Below, piece after piece: positions 59,102 through 64,000 of a stretch of 64,000 bases of DNA. Source of the stretch: Rhyacophila brunnea (lineage: Eukaryota; Arthropoda; Insecta; Trichoptera; Rhyacophilidae); NCBI GenBank assembly GCA_022495005.1, contig JAGYXB010000160.1, positions 992,001 through 1,056,000 of the forward strand, written 5' to 3'. The number at the start of each line of letters is the position of its first letter. The first letter of the stretch is position 1. The notes under the pieces were generated by a model, which was not told the origin of the DNA, made no database searches, and saw only the letters and a program-made list of their open reading frames with translations. The position numbers and the translations under genes are program-made.

Positions 59102-61453
59102 GTATGTATTTCGTAGTTATTTTACACTATGAGTATATATTTTCTAAGTCCTGTTGTGTTTACCAACAAACTATTTATAATTCTATAGAGCTTGTGATTT
59201 CTCCTTCTTTTTATGTAATACAGTTTAATATTTCTTTGTTTCTAAATGTCATGTTGTGAACGTCTTAAACTTATAATTTGTAATGTCCACAATATATTAA
59301 AAAAATAAATAAATTGAAAAACTCACATCGAGTCCCACAATACTATTAAAGGTAAAACAGTTCGATTGAGATGTCAATAATAAATGATTGTTTGCAGGAA
59401 TATCTAACAATGAGGACGCTGACATTCCTAGCGTTGGCTGTTTGCTTGTGCGGGGTGGCTCTCGCAGCCCCAGCCGATGGCGACGATGGCTACAGCACCA
59501 AGTTCGATGGCTTCGACGTTGACGCCCTCCTCGCCGATGACGTACGCGTTACGCACGCTCTCACGTGTTTGATGGACGAAGGACAGTGTGACGAGGAACA
59601 ACAATTCTTGAAAGGTGAGAAAATTAGCTTAATATAAGCATAACAACATTGTAATTTATCGTCTACAGAATATCAAGACGTTACTGAATGTACAATTTAA
59701 AATACAATATAGTGCCTACTAGTGGCGAAGGGTGGAGGTAGGCCAGCGCTCAAAATGGAAAATTTTATGAACCGGAGCGCTCGATAATTTTACGAAAATA
59801 TCAAATTATACTAAACTACATTAATTGTAAATTGTGATTTATAAAAATAAGTGTGTTATTTTTTATTACATGAAATATCTAGCTCAGACGGTCAAATTAA
59901 TATTTCCACGAGAAGCAGCGATAATTTTGTGGATTTTATGAACCGGAACGGCGCTTCGGTGCATTCCGGTCCATTTTGAGCCCTGAGGTAGGCTGTTAAT
60001 AGTGCAAATTAAACTTCGTCAGTCATACGTATTTGTTTTCATTGCAATAAGACTACAATTTACAGATGGTGATGGTTTGTTTTTAAAAGTTAATCAAACC
60101 CTGCTAAAACCATGCCATAATAAAGAATAGTCAAAAATACTCCTCTATCTATAAAATATCTAAAATTATGCAATTAAACCATATATAACTTTAGATATAT
60201 TTTATAGATAGAATAATATTATTTCATTGGTTTGGGTAGGGTCTAATGAATTTAAAAAAAATAACCGACAACATGACGTGTAATATGTATTTATAATTCA
60301 ACAAAAACAAATAAATATGAATGAAAAAGTGTGGATAATTTTGTCGTATCGCCCAAAATATACTAAAAATATTATGGTTCGGTTTAGGCAGGGATTAATT
60401 TATTTTTAAAAACTAACCGAGACCATCTGTAAATTATTGTAGTCTTAGTTCAATAAAAACAAATACATATGACTAACAAATTTTAATGTTCACTATTTAT
60501 GGCGGATCTAAACAGCCTACCTCCACCCTTCGCCACTGGTAGTTACATTTTGTTATTAATACTTTAGTATTAACAAATTGTGTAGTTATATATGACATTA
60601 CACACTTTTTTACTGTGACGTCACGTGTTGCACCATAATATATTTCACGCTTAAGAGTTTTCAATACAACTGAATTCCTCAATTTTCCTTTATATAGCTG
60701 AAAATTCGATCTAGTTTTGTCTAGTTAGTTAAACAACCTCAATTTTCCAAATAGTTTATCCATCGCTTAAGAGCATACATCAGTGAAACAGCAAATATTT
60801 TTCAGCAATAGGTGGAACGAAATTCCGCACTCGTTGCCAATCGGAGAGAGGTAATCGAGATGTGAGCACGTCAATTTATTTTGTGATGGCGTCGGATTAA
60901 TATATTCTTAAATCGTGTAAAGATGACTAAAAAACGTTTCGCATGTACTCAAAAAAGAAAAAAATGTCAATGAATATATTATTATTATTACCAATATAAC
61001 AATAAACATAACATTAAATTGACGCATGTTGAATTTTTATGACAAATTATGTTTTGTTCTGCACGCGTCGTTTGCACAATCTGCGCGTCGCGTAGTCACG
61101 ATCTTTTTAGACCATGCCTCAGCTGAAGTATAGCCTTAAATTCGGATGACGTGAAATCTTACCTTTAGCTCATTATTAAAAAGGTCTCAAGACGTACCTA
61201 CTACAGTTTGGGTGATCTTTTCTGAATTCTCGCAGAGCCTCTGACAGAGCTTGCGGAACCCAGTTGAGAATCACTGTATGACACACATATTACGTTAATT
61301 GTGTTTTGTTTTGAAGATAATCTTTCAGATATCCTACGGACAAGATGCGCAAAGTGTAATCCAGCTCAGGAGAATATCGTCTCGAAAATATTTACATTCA
61401 TCAGAGTCAACAAGCCCGAAGACTGGAAGAAGCTGGCTCAAAAATATGGCTGA
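59066..61453 (+). CDS. Chemosensory protein CSP-C (OS-D family), gene span
   Basis: CDS = 59410-59614 + 61317-61453, 113 residues. Signal peptide 1-19 (MRTLTFLALAVCLCGVALA), nearly identical to CSP-B, but the mature protein is more diverged: it keeps a YSTKFDGFDVDALL stretch closer to the classical CSP YTTKYDNIDLDEIL motif. Cys 53, 60, 79 and 82 give C-X6-C-X18-C-X2-C only if the outer acceptor at 61316 is used. Ends VNKPEDWKKLAQKYG and stops, lacking the roughly ten C-terminal residues seen in A and B. An in-frame ATG at 59371 lies in the 5' UTR intron and is not used. A LINE 3' fragment sits in the first intron (about 59,200-59,325). Confidence 0.92.
59410..59614 (+). CDS. CSP-C coding exon 1
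   Basis: Acceptor TTTGCAG|GAATATCTAACAATG puts the ATG at 59410. Encodes residues 1-68 plus one base, ending CLMDEGQC...FLK; donor AAAG|GTGAGAA, again one base after a Lys codon. Confidence 0.92.
59720..60538. mobile_element. hAT-type MITE (CAGTGGCGAAGGGTGG family) in CSP-C intron
   Basis: Same ends as 33864-34410; flanks GTGCCTAC / GTAGTTAC. Carries the younger MITE 59744-59985. Confidence 0.75.
59744..59985. mobile_element. hAT-type MITE (CAGxGCTCxAAATGG family), copy 3
   Basis: CAGCGCTCAAAATGGA...TCCATTTTGAGCCCTG, perfect 8-bp duplication AGGTAGGC (59736-59743, 59986-59993), inserted in the left end of the element 59720-60538. Confidence 0.85.
60777..61139. mobile_element. piggyBac-like MITE (TTAA family), copy 5, full length
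   Basis: TTAAGAGCATACATCAGTGA at left, CTGAAGTATAGCCTTAA at right. Sits in the CSP-C coding intron, 177 bases before the terminal exon. Confidence 0.75.
61317..61453 (+). CDS. CSP-C coding exon 2 (terminal)
   Basis: Encodes DNLSDILRTRCAKCNPAQEN, IVSKIFTFIRVNKPEDW, KKLAQKYG, TGA at 61451-61453. Two in-frame acceptors exist 12 bases apart: TTTTGAAG|AT (exon from 61317) and TTTCAG|AT (exon from 61329). Only the first restores 18 residues between Cys 2 and Cys 3; the second leaves 14. Confidence 0.85.
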
Positions 61454-61469
61454 GGAAATCCGCTAAAAT

Positions 61470-61475
61470 AATAAA
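61470..61475 (+). terminator. CSP-C poly(A) signal
   Basis: AATAAA 17 bases after the stop codon. Confidence 0.55.
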
Positions 61476-61992
61476 ATTAAGCCATTGCTAAATTTATTGG
61501 TACTTATATTGTATGATAGTAATAATAAATCTATTATTTTTTTAAGTAATTACTTTTTTTATTCAACGAATAATTCACAAGATTTAAGAAACATTCTAAT
61601 TATTGAACACACATAATTTTGAAATCACTTCAGAGAAAATATGTATATTATAACCAATAGAAAAAATATGAAAAGATTATGCAAATCAATTTGCATAAAT
61701 GTTAAAACTGACAAATGAATTTAATGTGCTTTGTCGAATGTTTAAATTAAGGGATCGCAATACCGGTATTTCAAAACTGGTATTCCAGTATTTATCAATA
61801 CCGAAATACCGGTTTTAAACATGTATTAAGAAAGCACACTCGTTTACGTTTTTGTAAATGAATTATACGTTATGTGCTGCTAAAATGCAAAATATATTGA
61901 GTGAATCCAACAGAAGTGAAAAAATAATAAAACGAATTTCATCAAATATATTTATATAAGTAATTGTCGCGATGTATTATCATAACATAATA
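61476..61992. other. Sequence downstream of CSP-C
   Basis: AT-rich, with a truncated hAT end from about 61,747; no gene seen. From 61,993 to the right edge the window is stacked hAT-type elements as listed. Confidence 0.6.
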
Positions 61993-62440
61993 CAGTGGCG
62001 CACCCAGGGGGGGGGGCAAGGGGCCTTGGCCCCCCCCCAAAAATAATGAAATTGAAAGCCAATAGATTAGACAAATAAAAACACTGGTAAAAAAAGGATT
62101 TGAAATTCTCCAGCACCCTCTAGAAAAAATTCTTAGATTTTAATTTCTAACACAAAAATTTCGAAACACTAATGTCGGGTTTTTTTAGAAACTTAATCTC
62201 TAATGGAAATGTCAAAAAATTCTCGGTGTCCACCCGAATTCCGGAGTGGTGTACACCGAGTGCAATAGACAAAAGTCCGATAAACGAGAAATTAGGCTGT
62301 GTTCTGTTGGGTAGGTTTGTGTACCTATAAGTTAAATGCAATAATACTTTTTTTCCATTTTCAATTAATATTTTGGAACTTCACTATTAAAAAACCCAAA
62401 ATCGACGATAAAAATTCGGCGAAAAGTACGACTACACCCA
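61993..62440. mobile_element. hAT element CAGTGGCGCACCC, partial, empty site
   Basis: Starts CAGTGGCGCACCCAGGGGG and includes GGAGTGGTGTACACCGAGTG uninterrupted, where 29839-30629 has a nested CATGG repeat. Right end lost. Confidence 0.65.
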
Positions 62441-62444
62441 CCAC

Positions 62445-62962
62445 CATGGGCTGACAGGGCTACAGCATGGGGGCCCGGGCTTAAGAGGGCCCGGCGTGGC
62501 GGCTCGTCTAATTGTGAGATAAACACACACCAGAAATTTGTTATATTATAAAAAAAAAATCGCATTTGGCGCTATACTACTTCATCAAAATTAACATAAA
62601 AAATATGAAGTATGATGAAAATATGATATACGTAACTACATGATAATAATTCACGTGTATCATTTTATATTACAATTATTTTTAGTGTTTCTAGAAAAAT
62701 AAAAATGGTTATTTATCCAATATCGAAGGGTCGAATGCTACTTGGCTACCACAAGAGGGGGTCGCGACCAGTGGTTCATAGTATGATAACGATCGATAAT
62801 ATGATATGAGGTCCGACAAATCAAGAATTCAAGGGAATTATTTAACAATATAGATAAATCCACGGAATACCATTTGGGAACACTACTGTAGAACATCACA
62901 TTCCCCTTAACCCTGGTGATATGTAAGTCGGCCCGCCAAACATTCATGATGTGGGGGCCATG
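62445..62962. mobile_element. CATGG-ended repeat, complete copy
   Basis: CATGGGCTGACAGGGCT...GATGTGGGGGCCATG flanked by a perfect 8-bp duplication CCCACCAC (62437-62444, 62963-62970), which defines the family ends. Confidence 0.75.
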
Positions 62963-63046
62963 CCCACCACAGTCGGTGGTGGTGTAAATTAAAAAAAAAA
63001 AACATTTTTATCGGTGGAATTCAGCATAAATATTTTTGCTCTAGAC

Positions 63047-63641
63047 CAGTGGTTCTTAACCAGTGCACCGCTGACTTGTTGCAAGTGCACCGCGAAAATA
63101 ATGATAAAAGCAGAAAAATCCGCGAAATAGCAAAAACCGAAAAAGTCCTTCATGAAATTATGAAAGCCGATGAAAGATTTAATGTGATTTCGATGTTACC
63201 GAATCGATCGCACGCGTCTACCGTTGGCCTCACAGGTTTTCGTTTCATAAATGAAAACAAAATAGTGGATCAATATCTATGCTGCAAAGAACTCACCGAG
63301 CGTACGACATGACAAGATGTTTTTGATTCTATTTCTTCATATTTAGAACAATCTAAAATATCATGGAGGAATTTGTACGGATGGTGCTCCGTCAATGTTA
63401 GGCTCATTTGAAGGATTTGTTACTCTCACAAAGACAAGAAATCCTAACATTATATCTACGCACTGTTTTATTTACACAGGGAATCTATAGTTTCGAAAAC
63501 ATTACCGCAGTGCTAAAACCTGTACTAGACCAATATGGTAAATTTCATCAAATCCAGACCTTTAAAAACAGGCATTTTTAAAAAAATTCTATGGAAGCTA
63601 AGTACGAATGTTTGCTTTTTCACACTGAAGTGAGATGGTTA
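63047..63641 (+). mobile_element. hAT (ZBED5-like) transposase remnant
   Basis: Starts CAGTGGTTCTTAACCAGTG. Frames with shifts: CCKELTERTT, DVFDSISSYLEQSKISWRNL, CSVNVRLI, HREAI-like YLHRESIVSKTLPQC, the central hAT region of ZBED5-type proteins. Cut by the element beginning at 63642. Confidence 0.65.
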
Positions 63642-64000
63642 CAGTAGCGCACCCAGGGGGGGGGAGGCAAGGGGCCCTGACACCCCCCAAACATGAAAAT
63701 TATCAGAATGATTTTAACCATTGAAATTGAAAGCGAATAAACCTTTGGGCTTAGACAAATAAAAACACTGGCAAAAAAATGATTTGTAATTCTCCAGCAC
63801 CCTTTTTAGAACATTTTTTTAGATTTTAATTTCTAAAACAAAAATTTCGAAACACTAATGTCAGGTTTTTTTAGAAACCCAATCCCTAATGGAACTATCA
63901 AAAAATTCTCAGTGTCCACCCGAATTCCGGAGTGGTGTAGGTCATGGCTGGGGAGGGCTGACAGGGCTCTAGCTTGGGGGCCCGGGCTGTGGGGGGTCCG
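63642..64000. mobile_element. hAT element CAGTAGCGCACCC, runs off right edge
   Basis: Reverse orientation relative to 29839-30629 and carrying the same nested CATGG repeat (from about 63,942, GGTCATGGCTGGGGAGGGCT) at the same internal site. Confidence 0.65.

Noticed and set aside
59371..59409. Upstream ATG in frame with CSP-C
   Set aside because: It lies before the TTTGCAG acceptor in the 5' UTR intron and would bury the signal peptide.

Overview
This is AT-rich insect nuclear DNA. The evidence is spliced genes with GT-AG introns, arthropod-type TATA/Inr promoters, three genes of the chemosensory protein (CSP, OS-D/pherokine) family, degenerate TTAGG-type telomere-like repeats, mariner, hAT, Helitron and Jockey-like transposons, and tRNA-derived SINEs. 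The insect order cannot be settled from sequence alone. Nothing bacterial or viral, no CRISPR array and no intact tRNA or rRNA gene was seen.

Positions 1-16.8 kb hold the 5' half of a focadhesin (FOCAD) orthologue on the minus strand. Nine coding exons can be placed with GT-AG borders and continuous phase, giving 815 codons. The gene runs off the left edge, where its C-terminal half must lie. Its introns contain a hAT remnant, a LINE, a mariner, a Helitron and several MITEs.

From 25.2 to 61.5 kb lie three CSP genes on the plus strand (A, B, C). Each has a conserved promoter, a 36-nt non-coding first exon, a coding exon that ends one base after a Lys codon (the conserved CSP intron site), and a terminal exon carrying the second Cys pair. 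The promoters share an ATGCAAAT octamer, a CATTTAATTAC homeodomain-like site, TATATAAA, and an Inr 34 bases after the start of the TATA. They look like recent tandem duplicates that probably share regulation. The proteins have a signal peptide and the C-X6-C-X18-C-X2-C pattern of secreted small-ligand binders.

Most of the remaining sequence is transposon debris, much of it datable by nesting. Families include hAT-type MITEs with 8-bp target duplications, TTAA-flanked piggyBac-like MITEs, TTA-flanked Harbinger-like MITEs, an unusual family with 9-bp duplications, long palindromes, and LINE/SINE fragments. A few exon-like but broken coding stretches (49.0-49.5, 51.5, 55.2 kb) could not be assigned to a family.
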